Source: Bacteroidota bacterium
GTDB taxonomy: Bacteria; Bacteroidota; Bacteroidia; UKL13-3
Reading direction: 5' to 3'
Length of the DNA: 64,000 bases
Assembly: GCA_030680835.1 (NCBI GenBank)
Contig: JAUXUD010000062.1
Span: forward strand, 1 to 64,000
Translations under genes and position numbers: made by a program
The notes under the pieces: generated by a model
Databases searched by the model: none
What the model was told of the DNA's origin: nothing
The model's input: the letters and a program-made list of their open reading frames with translations, nothing else
In this document: positions 1-8,841 of the stretch, piece after piece
How the letters are laid out: each line of letters opens with the position of its first letter
Numbering within the stretch: position 1 is the first letter of the stretch

Positions 1-34
1 ACAATAACTGGCAAATGTAAAAAAGTTTGGCCTT

Positions 35-480
35 GGCCCGCATCCCAAGCCGCAAGGCCAATCGTTGCGACTAATAGGCCTTGCTCAAGGTCTGCTACAT
101 TTGTGTTCATTTGATTCATTATCTACAGGCCAATCTTTTAATATTTGCTGGCGTTATTGTAATAGGTCGGTCCTGAAGAATTCTAAATTTGAACACTTTT
201 CTTTAATCAATGCATGTATAAAACATATAATTATGTGCGAAGTGTCCAAAAATTATGTAAACCGTATTAATGGATTGAATAACATGTCAGTCTAGTTGTG
301 AATGAAAACTGCTATTAATGCTTCCTGAATTTTGCCTTTTAAAGCAAGGGAAATTAAGGACCGACCTATTTCGGTGCCGCATGCAATTGTTAAAAAGAAA
401 TGTGTGCGGCTGGCGTGTGTAAGCGGCCCTCGAGCAAGGCCTACCTTTCGCAAAAGTTGGCCTTGCGGCTTGGGCTGCGT
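35..480. repeat. Long imperfect inverted repeat in the 1-740 intergenic region
   Basis: Left arm 35-98 matches, as reverse complement, right arm 419-480: CAAGCCGCAAGGCCAA pairs with TTGGCCTTGCGGCTTG, and AGGCCTTGCTC with GAGCAAGGCCT. An inner pair, 161-174 and 356-369 (AATAGGTCGGTCCT and its complement), keeps the same order, so the whole block can fold back on itself. Short ORFs at 65-582 on both strands lie inside it and look like by-products. A further small hairpin (TTTCTTTTTG/CAAAAAGAAA, 537-562) follows. I see no convincing gene in 1-740. Possible readings are an interspersed repeat or a decayed miniature element; no terminal transposase sites were recognised. Confidence 0.55.
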
Positions 481-612
481 GGCAAAACATTTCTTTTTTA
501 CAAGTGCAAGGTGCTGAAATAAGTCTTGATTTTTTGTTTCTTTTTGATCAAGCAAAAAGAAAAAAACAATCAATTGTAACACATTATTAAGGGTAATCTA
601 ATGCATCCCCAA

Positions 613-669
613 AAGCTAACAATATCGCTATATTATTTTGTTAGCTTGACGCCAATTCGATAGCTATCG
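613..669. repeat. Hairpin (613-647) followed by the palindrome CGATAGCTATCG (658-669)
   Basis: AAGCTAACAA (613-622) pairs with TTGTTAGCTT (638-647), a 10-bp stem downstream of the minus-strand gene 741-1313, so it could act as that gene's terminator. Next to it is the perfect 12-bp palindrome CGATAGCTATCG, whose core recurs inside metG at 40775-40788. Confidence 0.45.
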
Positions 670-740
670 GGGGTGCTGGTGTACATGAGCATTTTTGTGA
701 ACGAGCATAACACCGCCAGAGGACATTATAGACAGACTCT

Positions 741-1313
741 TTAATCGGAAAATACCATCATCAATCCTTTAATCGGATTGCTTGAGTAATCTATTTCACG
801 GATAATGGCTTTTGCCTGCGATTTTTGCGGGGCATTTACTTCTACAATTTCTTCAAGTATTTTGGTAGCATCTTTTTCCATACCGGCTTTCAGATATGCG
901 AGGGCCAGGTACCATTTGCTCAATTGAATGCGATCAAAGCTGGTAAACAACTCTACCGACTGTAATAAATGTGTGATAGCCAGATTGTCAAAATCCGACT
1001 TCAGATAGCAAATACCGATATACAAATTGTATAACGCTTCCTCTTCCTGAGCAGGTTCAAACTGCTGGAAAGCCTCCAGAGCCAATGCAAATTCTCCGGC
1101 ATCATACAAACGCATGGCCATGGCCTGATGACTGTTGGTGTCGGTAAAATTTGGGTCCGTGGTCCAGTAATTCATGCACGGCGTTATGTTTTTTTTGTAA
1201 ATAGTATGTAAACTTTCTTCGGGCGCCCGCAGGCGTTCGGTGATGAACCAGGTACCAAAAAACAAAATAAACACCAATACCAGGGTCAATACTGTTTTTA
1301 TTATACGTTTCAT
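741..1313 (-). CDS. Membrane-anchored TPR-like protein
   Basis: A 190-aa protein of unknown specific role. Residues 7-27 form one hydrophobic membrane anchor after a short positive start (MKRIIK), with the rest probably facing the periplasm. From about residue 65 the chain is all-helical, with alternating small and aromatic residues typical of tetratricopeptide-type repeats (LYDAGEFALALEAFQQFEP, then LYIGICYLKSDFDNLAITHL, then WYLALAYLKAGMEKDATKIL), giving three or four helical hairpins. Such proteins usually scaffold protein-protein contacts. It stands alone: no close neighbour on its strand, over 700 bp of non-coding DNA upstream and the repeat block downstream. The ATG start is the first in frame and fits the membrane anchor. 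Function not inferred. Confidence 0.7.
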   Translation of the reverse strand: MKRIIKTVLTLVLVFILFFGTWFITERLRAPEESLHTIYKKNITPCMNYWTTDPNFTDTNSHQAMAMRLYDAGEFALALEAFQQFEPAQEEEALYNLYIGICYLKSDFDNLAITHLLQSVELFTSFDRIQLSKWYLALAYLKAGMEKDATKILEEIVEVNAPQKSQAKAIIREIDYSSNPIKGLMMVFSD

Positions 1314-1593
1314 TTTACCCGCAAGTTATATCGCTTTTTAATACTTGACAACCCATATTATATCAGTGCGCAATCTGCTTATGCAAGGGGCATCAAACAG
1401 TGCCTGACCGCCTTTTTTTAATGAGGATATCCACATTTATTATCAAAAAAACAGGTTCATACCCGCTTAATTTCCTTGGTTTTTTTGTTAAAACCGGCCT
1501 TTATTTTTATGTGAGTTGAATGTATCTAAAAAAAACAGATCATAAATATTGGTTATTATCAGCGGATTGGAAATTTCATATTTCATTTTGGGA

Positions 1594-1625
1594 AAATGTC
1601 GCAATCAAAGTTTATTGCGACATTT
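1594..1625. repeat. Perfect 12-bp hairpin in the gene-free stretch 1314-2067
   Basis: AAATGTCGCAAT (1594-1605) and its exact complement ATTGCGACATTT (1614-1625) flank an 8-nt loop. A third partial copy, TGCGACATTT, lies at 1879-1888. There is no T-run after either arm, so it does not look like a plain terminator; an operator or RNA structure ahead of carB is possible. Apart from this and the carB promoter candidate I see nothing in 1314-2067; the short ORFs there show no family features. Confidence 0.5.
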
Positions 1626-1985
1626 AAATAAAACCAATCGCTTTTTAACCCTAAATTGTGGAAAACTTATGGGGCCGCGCAATAAACCAAAATGGACCAT
1701 CCCATTTACTTTTTTAAATTTGTTAAATTCACTTTTGCTCTTATCGTAAAAACAACAAATAAAATCAATTTTTCTGCTCCCGGTACTTAATATTTATAAA
1801 AATGAATTTTCGATTCAAAATACTATAATTTAAGCCCAATTGTTTGCAGTTTATTGATATAACTAATAAAAACGTGAGTGCGACATTTTGATTTTTCTTC
1901 ATAAATTTGAATGTGACAGCTAGGCATTTCCGGATTTGAATATAAATAGTGAACAGTTTAATTAGCTTAGCTAAAAAATCTGTCC

Positions 1986-1993
1986 TACATTTG
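1986..1993 (+). promoter_or_regulatory. Candidate -7 element for carB
   Basis: TACATTTG matches the Bacteroidota -7 consensus TAnnTTTG, 74 nt before the carB ATG. The -33 region is weak (only AT-rich DNA about 25 nt upstream). Confidence 0.35.
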
Positions 1994-2067
1994 CTCAATT
2001 TATACCCCAAGGTAAGGTTTGTTCTGAACCCAACTGCTGGAAAATTAACAAGAATTAATACATAAAT

Positions 2068-4887
2068 ATGCCAAAAGACATCAGCATTAAATCGGTACTC
2101 ATTATTGGAAGCGGCCCCATTATAATTGGTCAGGCCTGTGAATTTGACTATAGCGGAACTCAGGCTGCCCGCTCGTTAAAGGAAGAAGGCGTGAAAGTGG
2201 TTTTGATTAACAGCAATCCGGCCACCATAATGACTGACCCGGTTACTGCAGATCATATTTATTTATTACCCCTTGAAACCGCGTCCATTGCACAAATATT
2301 AAGCGAACACCAGATTGATGCGGTATTGCCTACCATGGGCGGTCAAACTGCCCTGAACCTGGCCATTGAATGCGATGAAATTGGTCTTTGGGAAAAGCAT
2401 GGCGTACGTATGATTGGAGTGGATATTGCCGCTATTGAAACCACAGAAAACCGCGAAAAATTTCGTCAGAAAATGATTGATATCGGAGTGCCGGTTGCCG
2501 ATTCAAAAGTGGCCAACTCCTTTTTGGAAGGAAAAGAAATTGCACAGGATATTGGCTTTCCCCTGGTTATACGCCCTTCGTATACTTTAGGTGGAACCGG
2601 AGGCGGTTTTGTTTGGGTAAAGGAAGAATTGGATGCCGCCCTGCAACGTGGTTTATCTGCCTCTCCCACTCACGAGGTACTTGTTGAAAAAGCAGTTTTC
2701 GGGTGGAAAGAATATGAGCTGGAATTGCTTCGCGATCAAAACGACAGCGTAGCCATAATTTGTACCATCGAAAATTTTGACCCGATGGGCATTCATACCG
2801 GCGATTCGATAACGGTTGCTCCTGCCATGACATTAAGCGATACGGTGTTTCAGAGAATGCGCACCATGGGCATACATATGATGCGCAGTATCGGAAATTT
2901 TGCAGGCGGTTGCAATGTGCAGTTTGCGGTAAACCCCGAAGATGAATCGATAATAGCTGTAGAAATAAATCCCCGGGTTTCACGCTCATCAGCCCTGGCC
3001 AGTAAAGCTACCGGTTATCCCATTGCTAAAATTGCCGCCAAACTGGCTATCGGATATCACCTCGATGAATTAAAAAATCCGGTAACCAAAACCACTTCGG
3101 CCTATTTTGAACCGGCCATTGATTATGTAATTGTTAAAATGCCCCGCTGGAATTTTGATAAATTTAAAGGTGCCAACAAAACCCTGGGTTTACAAATGAA
3201 ATCGGTGGGCGAGGTAATGGGTATTGGCCGCACTTTTATTGAAGCCTTGCAGAAAGCAACCCAAAGTCTGGAAATTAAACGAAATGGTCTGGGTGCCGAT
3301 GGCTATCAGGACAGAAACCTCGAACGGATTGTAGACAAATTAAAGAACCCAAGCTGGGATCGTCTGTTTGCCATTAAAGATGCCCTGAGCCTGGGAATGC
3401 CCATTTCATCAGTCGAAAAAATTACCCGCATCGACAGGTGGTTTTTAACCCAGATTAATGATATGGTGAGACTGGAAGGCGATGCCAAGCGTTTTAACCT
3501 CAGTAACCTGCCCGAAGGTATGATGGTTGAACTGAAGCAAAAAGGATATAGCGATGTGCAAATTGCATACCTTCTTGGTGGCGATACCACTGAAGATGAG
3601 GTTTGGGACTTGCGCAAAAAAATGGGTATCCACCGCATTTACAAAACGGTAGATACCTGCAGTGCAGAATTCCCTTCGCCAACCAATTATTTTTACTCCA
3701 CTTTTGATGGTGAAAATGAAAGTATTGTTAGCGATAAAAAGAAAATAATTGTTTTGGGTTCAGGCCCCAACCGCATTGGCCAGGGCATTGAGTTCGACTA
3801 TAGCTGTGTGCATGGTTTGCTGGCAGCAAAAGAATGTGGTTACGAAGCCATTATGATTAACTGCAACCCCGAAACCGTAAGTACCGATTTTGATATGGCC
3901 GACAAGCTGTATTTTGAACCGGTTTTCTGGGAAACTTTAAGAGAGATTGTTGAACTCGAAAAACCTGAAGGTGTGATTGTGCAATTAGGCGGTCAGACTG
4001 CCCTTAAACTGGCCCGGAAATTACATGAGCTGGGCATTAAAATTATAGGCACCAGTTTCCCTGATATGGATTTATCGGAAGACCGCGGTTCCTTCTCAAA
4101 TTTACTGAAAGACCTCAATATTCCCTACCCCGATTTTGGTGTAGCCGAAGATGCCGACGAAGCCATTGCCGTAGCCAAAAAAATCGGTTATCCGGTATTG
4201 GTTCGCCCCAGCTATGTATTGGGCGGACAAGGCATGAAGATTGTGATTAACGACGAAGACCTGGAGCAGGCTGTAATTGATTTGCTGGGCGATTTACCCG
4301 GCAACCGGGTTTTGATTGACCACTTTTTGGACCGTGCCGAAGAAGCTGAAATTGATTTGATTTGCGACAGTGAAGAGGCCCATGTAATTGGTATGATGGA
4401 ACATATTGAACCGGCAGGAATTCATAGCGGCGACAGCAGCGCGGTTTTGCCACCATTCAGTTTGAGCCAGAAAGTTCAGGATACCATGGAAGCATATGCA
4501 AAAAGTCTGGCTGTAAATATGAATATTCTCGGGTTATTAAATATTCAGTTTGCCATAAAAGACGAAAAAGTATACGTTATTGAAGCCAATCCCCGCGCCA
4601 GCAGAACGGTTCCATTTATAGCCAAAGCATATCAGATTCCGTATATTAATATTGCCACCAAAGTAATGCTGGGAGCCAATAAAATTAAAGATTTCACCTT
4701 CGACAGAAAGCTGGTGGGTTATGCCATTAAAGAGCCTGTTTTCTCCTTCGATAAATTCCCCAATGTAAACAAGGAATTAGGCCCCGAAATGAAATCAACC
4801 GGCGAAGCCATCCGTTTCATCAAAGACCTGCAGGATCCAATTTTCCGCCATTTGGTAAAAGAAAAGAGTATGTATTTGTCACGGTAG
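2068..4887 (+). CDS. carB: Carbamoyl-phosphate synthase large subunit, lacking the MGS-like domain
   Basis: CarB makes carbamoyl phosphate from bicarbonate, ATP and glutamine-derived ammonia for arginine and pyrimidine synthesis, in complex with CarA (not in this window). The two halves are clear: the first ATP-grasp unit has LVIRPSYTLGGTGGG (about residue 167) and AVEINPRVSRSSA (about 297); the second has VLVRPSYVLGGQGMK (about 711) and VIEANPRASR (about 840). Both synthetase halves begin with the GSGP-(N/I)-x-IGQ-x-x-EFDYS motif. At 939 aa it is about 130 residues shorter than the roughly 1,070-aa enterobacterial enzyme and ends where the C-terminal MGS-like domain would begin, so UMP/ornithine-type allosteric control through that domain is absent. 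It converges on the toxin gene 4895-5188 with only 7 nt between stop codons. Confidence 0.96.
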   Translation: MPKDISIKSVLIIGSGPIIIGQACEFDYSGTQAARSLKEEGVKVVLINSNPATIMTDPVTADHIYLLPLETASIAQILSEHQIDAVLPTMGGQTALNLAIECDEIGLWEKHGVRMIGVDIAAIETTENREKFRQKMIDIGVPVADSKVANSFLEGKEIAQDIGFPLVIRPSYTLGGTGGGFVWVKEELDAALQRGLSASPTHEVLVEKAVFGWKEYELELLRDQNDSVAIICTIENFDPMGIHTGDSITVAPAMTLSDTVFQRMRTMGIHMMRSIGNFAGGCNVQFAVNPEDESIIAVEINPRVSRSSALASKATGYPIAKIAAKLAIGYHLDELKNPVTKTTSAYFEPAIDYVIVKMPRWNFDKFKGANKTLGLQMKSVGEVMGIGRTFIEALQKATQSLEIKRNGLGADGYQDRNLERIVDKLKNPSWDRLFAIKDALSLGMPISSVEKITRIDRWFLTQINDMVRLEGDAKRFNLSNLPEGMMVELKQKGYSDVQIAYLLGGDTTEDEVWDLRKKMGIHRIYKTVDTCSAEFPSPTNYFYSTFDGENESIVSDKKKIIVLGSGPNRIGQGIEFDYSCVHGLLAAKECGYEAIMINCNPETVSTDFDMADKLYFEPVFWETLREIVELEKPEGVIVQLGGQTALKLARKLHELGIKIIGTSFPDMDLSEDRGSFSNLLKDLNIPYPDFGVAEDADEAIAVAKKIGYPVLVRPSYVLGGQGMKIVINDEDLEQAVIDLLGDLPGNRVLIDHFLDRAEEAEIDLICDSEEAHVIGMMEHIEPAGIHSGDSSAVLPPFSLSQKVQDTMEAYAKSLAVNMNILGLLNIQFAIKDEKVYVIEANPRASRTVPFIAKAYQIPYINIATKVMLGANKIKDFTFDRKLVGYAIKEPVFSFDKFPNVNKELGPEMKSTGEAIRFIKDLQDPIFRHLVKEKSMYLSR

Positions 4888-4894
4888 GTGTATT

Positions 4895-5188
4895 TTAGAA
4901 TTTCTTTTTCTTTGGATTTTTTCGTGTATCCCAAAACATAATTAATTCAATTTGATCTGGCTTTATCCTGTATATTAACAGATTTTGTTTATTTATTAAT
5001 GCCTCGTGATAATTTTTTTTAATGGAGCTCCTGAATTGAACATTACCTTCGGACAAAAGGGCAAGCACGTTTGCAACATTTTCTGTAAAATGTGCTATTT
5101 CCTTTTCAGTCCAATTCTCTTCTAAATAATCAATTACCTTATCGTAACTTGAGATTGCCTCTTCTGTCCAAAAGATTTTTACCGCCAT
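4895..5188 (-). CDS. ParE/RelE-fold toxin of a type II toxin-antitoxin pair
   Basis: A 97-aa basic protein with the layout of the ParE/RelE superfamily: an N-terminal beta strand (VKIFWTEEAISSYDKVIDYL), two helices, then the strand-rich end with YRIKPDQIELIMFWDTRKNP, where the usual R-x(n)-D-x-R-x-NP pattern is visible. Relatives either cleave mRNA at the ribosome or poison gyrase; the sequence alone does not settle which. It is translated from the same minus-strand message as the antitoxin gene 5179-5406, overlapping it by 10 bp, the normal antitoxin-first order. The ATG start is supported by that overlap. Confidence 0.82.
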   Translation of the reverse strand: MAVKIFWTEEAISSYDKVIDYLEENWTEKEIAHFTENVANVLALLSEGNVQFRSSIKKNYHEALINKQNLLIYRIKPDQIELIMFWDTRKNPKKKKF

Positions 5189-5406
5189 CTTTTAATTCTT
5201 TTGATAGCTTCTTCATGTGGAATTAATTCTCCACGGTCGGCTTGTGCGAGACCGCGATCTACCGAGGCTTTAATTTCATCAGGATACTCATCCCAAATAT
5301 CCGGTACTTCAACAGAAATAAACTCTTTAATTCTTGTTATTAGATCTTCGCTTTCAATGTTGAATATCTTTTGTGCCAGTTTTATTTTCTCCAATTCTAT
5401 ATTCAT
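5179..5406 (-). CDS. Antitoxin of the ParE-like pair (addiction-module component type)
   Basis: A 75-aa acidic, helical protein. The N-terminal half (IKLAQKIFNIESEDLITRIKEFI) could dimerise or bind DNA, and the C-terminal half contains the phrase DRGLAQADRGELIPHEEAIKRI, which is characteristic of small antitoxins paired with RelE/ParE toxins and normally wraps the toxin. It lies directly upstream of the toxin gene on the same strand and overlaps it by 10 bp. It would repress its own promoter if it behaves like its relatives; I could not identify an operator. Confidence 0.8.
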   Translation of the reverse strand: MNIELEKIKLAQKIFNIESEDLITRIKEFISVEVPDIWDEYPDEIKASVDRGLAQADRGELIPHEEAIKRIKRWR

Positions 5407-5558
5407 AACAGAAATATTAGTATTTCAAAAATACAAATAATTTCGTTTTATATGATGTTTTTCAGCATTTATCAGGTGACAATTTTACCCCATCATTTTT
5501 AATTTCTTATTTTATTCTTACTATTGATTCAGGTTATTGGTTATATAATAGTATTTTT

Positions 5559-8342
5559 ATGAAAAATTCATTACTACTAATTGCTAGCTTTTTAATTAAT
5601 ACCGTTTCATTTGCAGGTATTAATTCCGGGAATAAACCAGCCCAACACAATTACTCAAAAATTATATCGGGGAACTATGGTTTTATTGAAAATAAAGGTC
5701 AGATTATTGACCAGAATAATCACCTGAATCCGGCTGTGAAATACCTGTTTAATGGCAATGGACTCAATATTCATTTACTTGAAAATAGCTTTAGTTATGA
5801 TACATACAGCATTGAACGAAAAACCAAAACAACAACTGAAAAGCTAAGTAAAAAGTTTGATATACCTGAGGAGGAAATTACCTATCATTTTCATCGGGTA
5901 GATATAACATTTATGGGTGCGAACAAAAATCCAAAACTGATTGCAGAATACCCATCCAGCGATTATACCAACTATTACACCACCGCAACACCCGAAGAAG
6001 GAGTATTGAATGTTCGAATGTTTGCTAAGGTGACGTACAAAGACCTATACAATGGAATTGACCTTGAATTTGTGTTGGATGAAAACAACAAACCAAAATA
6101 CAACTTTATTGTGCATGCCGGTGCCGACGCTTCTCAAATAAAATGGACATACAAGGGCGCTTTGAACGCTATTTTAAAAGATGAAAAGATTATATTGGTG
6201 TTGAAACAGGGCAATCTTGAAGAGAAGATTCCAACAAGTTATTTGTTGGGTAATTCACAGTCTGTGAAGCTTAACTATACTGTTGACAAGGAAAATGTAT
6301 ATGGATTTTTTGTGCCTGAATATAATACAATACAAACATTAATTATTGACCCCACTCCCTGGGCTACTTATTATGGGGGAAGCGGAGAAGATGTTGCCTC
6401 AGGAATAGTTACAGATGCAAATGGAAATGCATTTGTAAGCGGATATACCTCATCATCAGCAGCAATAGCTACCAGTGGGGCATATCAAAATACCCTAAGC
6501 GGAACTTATGATGCGTTTATCTCCGAATTTAGTGGTACAGGTATTCGTCAATGGGCTACCTATTTTGGAGGAACAGGCAATGATTATAGTTACGGCATTA
6601 CCAGCGATGGCAGCGGAAATCTCTTAATTACCGGAAGCACTTCATCGGGTTCAGGCATTGCCACATCAGGTTCATATCAAAGTTCAGGAAACGGCAATAA
6701 TGACGCTTTTGTTGCAAAATTTAATGCTTCAGGTTCCCGCTTATGGGGAACTTATTATGGTGGAAGCGCAAATGAACAGAGCAAAGGAATTGCCTGTGAT
6801 GCCAGTGGGAATGCGTATATCACAGGCTACACCTTATCACTAACCGGAATAGCCACTCCAGGAGCGTATCGAACCAATTTGTATTTTTATTATCTCATAA
6901 CTACTCCACATTATGTAAAAAATATTTTTATTGCTAAAATAAACTCCACCGGGACCGCTCTTTTATGGGGAACCTATTATGGAGGACATTCTGAGGATGA
7001 TGATAAAGGATTAGCGATTACAATTGATAACAACAACAGTGTTTTGGTTACCGGAATAACAAAGGCTGATACCGGTATAACAACCAGTGGCACCTATCAG
7101 CCTACTATTTCATGGACTAATATTGGAAATGCGTTTATTGTTAAATTTAATTCTTCTGGAGTTCGGCAATGGGGTACCTATTACGGTGGCCCGGATGCAA
7201 ATACAATTGGGAATGCAATAATAACCGATACGAGCGGAAATATTTTTATTGCCGGAAATGGCCCTCTTACCCTTTATGGAAGTGTTGGTTCCTACCAACC
7301 TGTTAATGGGTCTGGTTCTCCAACTATAAGTGGTGCTGATGCATTTGTTGCAAAGTTTAATTCATCGGGTACTGCAAGAATTTGGGGTACTTTTTATGGC
7401 GGTTCAGGTTCTGAATGGGCAAATGGAATTTCTTTTGATTCTTTGGGAAATATTATCATTACCGGTCAAACAAATTCAACATCTGCAATAGCAAGCACCG
7501 GGGCTTATCAAGCTTCGTTGGGAGGAACATCTGCTTATGATGCTTTTATTGCTAAATTAAATCCAACTGCAAGTGCGAGAATATGGGGAACCTATTTTGG
7601 CGGCTCAGGAAATGATTTTGCCAATGCAATAGCTGTAAGCAGTAATGGTAACATTTTTATTACAGGTCAATCGGCATCTTCATTAGGAATTGCTACATCA
7701 GGCGCACATCAAACCACTTTTGGAACTGGAGCCTATGATGCCTTTTTAGCTTCTTTAAGGAGTAATGGTTCTCTACCGGTAAAACTAATTTACTTTGAGG
7801 CAAAACTACTATACAACAAACAAGTTTTGTTAATCTGGGAATCAGCCAATGAAATAAACAATAATAATTTTACAGTGGAGCGCAGCAATGATTTGGAAAA
7901 CTTTGAAGATATTGGAATTGTTAAAGGTGCTGTAAATAGCGCGAACGCCCATTATTATGAGTTTTTAGATCAGGCACCTTTTGGTTCAGCAGCAATACCT
8001 GTTAAAGCCAAAACCCTATTCTACCGCCTGCGCCAAACCGATTTTGATGGAACCAATACCCTAAGTGAAATAAAAGCGGTTGAATTCGGAGACCTGACTA
8101 ATGACCAAATAAAATTGGTTTATGATAAAGAGCAATCTGTTTTACAAATCAATTCAGCCTCGGCTCAAAAAATCGTTGTCCAAATATTTAGTTTAAACGG
8201 TTCATTGCTGACTTCCTTCACGGAAAATTTGAAGGAAGGATATCAAATGATTCCCATTCAGGCAAATGTTTCCGCCGGGTTTTATTTGTTAAAAACTCAG
8301 GTTGGAGATGATGTGCAGTATTTTAAGGTTTGGATGCGGTGA
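5559..8342 (+). CDS. SBBP beta-propeller repeat protein with T9SS C-terminal sorting domain
   Basis: A 927-aa secreted protein. Residues 1-19 are a signal peptide (LLLIASFLINTVSFA). Residues about 40-270 match the DUF7948-type N-terminal domain often found before SBBP repeats (YGFIENKGQI start, NVRMFAKVTYKDLYNGIDLEF). From about 267 to 750 there are roughly nine repeats of the form W(A/G)TYYGG ... D-x-x-G-N-x-x-I-TG-x-T-x-S, the seven-bladed-propeller-type SBBP repeat. After about 755 comes a beta-sandwich linker and a C-terminal sorting region ending GFYLLKTQVGDDVQYFKVWMR. Expected fate: export by Sec, then T9SS release or surface anchoring. No enzyme motif is visible. It is a single-gene unit, with the opposing TA pair upstream. 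Confidence 0.9.
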   Translation: MKNSLLLIASFLINTVSFAGINSGNKPAQHNYSKIISGNYGFIENKGQIIDQNNHLNPAVKYLFNGNGLNIHLLENSFSYDTYSIERKTKTTTEKLSKKFDIPEEEITYHFHRVDITFMGANKNPKLIAEYPSSDYTNYYTTATPEEGVLNVRMFAKVTYKDLYNGIDLEFVLDENNKPKYNFIVHAGADASQIKWTYKGALNAILKDEKIILVLKQGNLEEKIPTSYLLGNSQSVKLNYTVDKENVYGFFVPEYNTIQTLIIDPTPWATYYGGSGEDVASGIVTDANGNAFVSGYTSSSAAIATSGAYQNTLSGTYDAFISEFSGTGIRQWATYFGGTGNDYSYGITSDGSGNLLITGSTSSGSGIATSGSYQSSGNGNNDAFVAKFNASGSRLWGTYYGGSANEQSKGIACDASGNAYITGYTLSLTGIATPGAYRTNLYFYYLITTPHYVKNIFIAKINSTGTALLWGTYYGGHSEDDDKGLAITIDNNNSVLVTGITKADTGITTSGTYQPTISWTNIGNAFIVKFNSSGVRQWGTYYGGPDANTIGNAIITDTSGNIFIAGNGPLTLYGSVGSYQPVNGSGSPTISGADAFVAKFNSSGTARIWGTFYGGSGSEWANGISFDSLGNIIITGQTNSTSAIASTGAYQASLGGTSAYDAFIAKLNPTASARIWGTYFGGSGNDFANAIAVSSNGNIFITGQSASSLGIATSGAHQTTFGTGAYDAFLASLRSNGSLPVKLIYFEAKLLYNKQVLLIWESANEINNNNFTVERSNDLENFEDIGIVKGAVNSANAHYYEFLDQAPFGSAAIPVKAKTLFYRLRQTDFDGTNTLSEIKAVEFGDLTNDQIKLVYDKEQSVLQINSASAQKIVVQIFSLNGSLLTSFTENLKEGYQMIPIQANVSAGFYLLKTQVGDDVQYFKVWMR

Positions 8343-8530
8343 GAATCCTATTTTTAACAACATAATTCGTTCTTCTCATCTTTCTCCTCCTTAAAGCCCT
8401 CTTTTTTCTCTGTGGTAAAATGGGAATTTTCGTTTTTAACTGAGATTTCCCTGCAAGTTGAAATTGCTTTGGTTTTCCAACTTTCATATCCTGCCCCTTC
8501 TGTAATACCAAAAATGTTGCATGTTGTATC

Positions 8531-8600
8531 CGACCCCGATGGGGTCGCAGGTTTATAGCGTGCGGCATTTGTCTATAATCATGCGACCCCATCGGGGTCG
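8531..8600. repeat. Palindromic interspersed element (BIME-like), copy 1
   Basis: Two 17-bp hairpins of the form CGACCCC-3 nt-GGGGTCG (8531-8547 and 8584-8600) face each other across about 36 bp. The element is homologous, in inverted orientation, to 16283-16357, including the central part (GCTATAAACCTG stretch), so it is a true dispersed repeat rather than a chance palindrome. Confidence 0.75.
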
Positions 8601-8610
8601 AACCTTGACT

Positions 8611-8822
8611 CTACACCCAGCCCATATTTTTTCCGCAAAGGGCTATATGTATCTACACTATGCCTATATTTTTTCTGCAATGGGCATCATGTATCTACAC
8701 TATGCCTATATTGATTTCTGCAATGGGCTATATATATCTACACCTAGCCTATATTTTTTCTGCAATGGGCATTATGTATCTGCACTATGCCTATATTGAT
8801 TTTCGCAATGAGCTATATGTAT
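8611..8822. repeat. Minisatellite, five tandem units of 42-43 bp
   Basis: Five units, each starting CTACAC or CTGCAC and ending TAT (lengths 42, 42, 43, 42, 43), fill the gap between two genes. Because two units are 43 bp, no reading frame runs through unchanged; the ORF-track proteins 8521-8799 and 8660-8857 are translations of the repeat. The rest of the gap 8343-8841 contains only the BIME-like element. Confidence 0.85.
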
Positions 8823-8841
8823 CTAAATTGGGTCAGCAAAA

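Noticed and set aside
65-582. Four ORFs of 61-96 aa on both strands at the left edge
   Set aside because: They lie inside the long inverted repeat, overlap one another and show no domain features; the peptides are translations of repeat DNA.
1549-2010. ORFs 1549-1749 (+) and 1765-2010 (-)
   Set aside because: Low-complexity AT-rich translations with no signal, motif or neighbour support; one covers the hairpin and the other the region ahead of the carB promoter.
8611-8822. CRISPR array
   Set aside because: Units are contiguous with no unique spacers and no cas genes nearby. The same applies to 47406-47615.
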